Positions 63,854-64,000 of a DNA stretch of 64,000 nucleotides are shown one piece after another. The notes beneath the pieces are model-generated. The model worked only from the letters and a program-made list of their open reading frames with translations. It was not told the DNA's origin and searched no databases. The position numbers and the translations under genes were made by a program. The stretch is taken from contig OX424559.1 of the NCBI GenBank assembly GCA_949152475.1, positions 17,887,809 through 17,951,808 on the forward strand, given 5' to 3'. This stretch comes from Terebella lapidaria (lineage: Eukaryota > Annelida > Polychaeta > Terebellida > Terebellidae). Every line of letters begins with the position of its first letter. Position 1 is the stretch's first letter.

Positions 63854-64000
63854 GAAAAAAAGAAGCGATGGCATAATTATCGGGAGCAATACTTTTCTAC
63901 CAGCAATTATAGCATATGTTTATAAGTATGTCGGCTAGTTCAGTATACACGTTAATTCCTTCATATTTCACAGGAAATTCGGTAACAACAATCATATCAT

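Larger units (their letters stand above)
60795..64000 (+). repeat. Block of about 3 kb, copy 2 (runs off the window)
   Basis: Collinear with 50,440-53,600 at an offset near 10.36 kb. It has two subrepeats (61,664 and 62,092) where copy 1 has three, and about 400 bp more than copy 1 between 62,600 and 63,640. Homology continues to the last bases (GGTAACAACAAT at both 53,556 and 63,979). Confidence 0.85.

Overview
This is a nuclear segment of an animal genome, most likely a marine invertebrate (a mollusc or another lophotrochozoan is my best guess, held weakly). The signs are introns with GT-AG junctions, a Schlafen-family gene, a beta-propeller gene split by an intron, many decayed repeats and tRNA-like SINE modules. 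There are no bacterial operons, rRNA genes or CRISPR arrays.

Layout. (1) 1-285: a truncated copy of a dispersed element that recurs near 52.6 kb and 62.6 kb. (2) 285-27,640: one very large tandem array of about 700 copies of a 39-bp unit (13 codons). It has several sequence domains and higher-order repeats, begins abruptly on the left and decays gradually on the right to about 28,230. The very long reading frames here are by-products of the unit length, not genes. (3) 28,993-31,986, minus strand: one large exon of a Schlafen-like protein with a SLFN core, a linker and an SF1-helicase-like domain. An in-frame TAG interrupts it before the last helicase motifs, and it ends at a good splice donor facing the satellite. 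(4) 32-45 kb: AT-rich non-coding DNA with small tandem repeats, a foldback element (40,541-41,432), a long hairpin (42,336-42,418) and scattered regulatory-looking palindromes. (5) 45,550-47,137, minus strand: two GC-rich exons of a beta-propeller (NHL/TRIM-like) protein, plus a candidate terminal exon of something else at 47,633-47,794. (6) 50,440-64,000: a repeat-dense zone. It holds a block of about 3 kb present twice at about 10.36 kb spacing; each block starts and ends with a tRNA-like module preceded by a perfect GTCACGTGAC palindrome. Between the blocks lie a CCGG-phased array, a 10-bp-quantum minisatellite and a GT/CT microsatellite.

Only the Schlafen-like and propeller genes are firm coding calls. 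Nothing shows that they work together. The most unusual content is the repeat architecture and the in-frame TAG in the Schlafen gene. All repeat boundaries were read by eye and are approximate.
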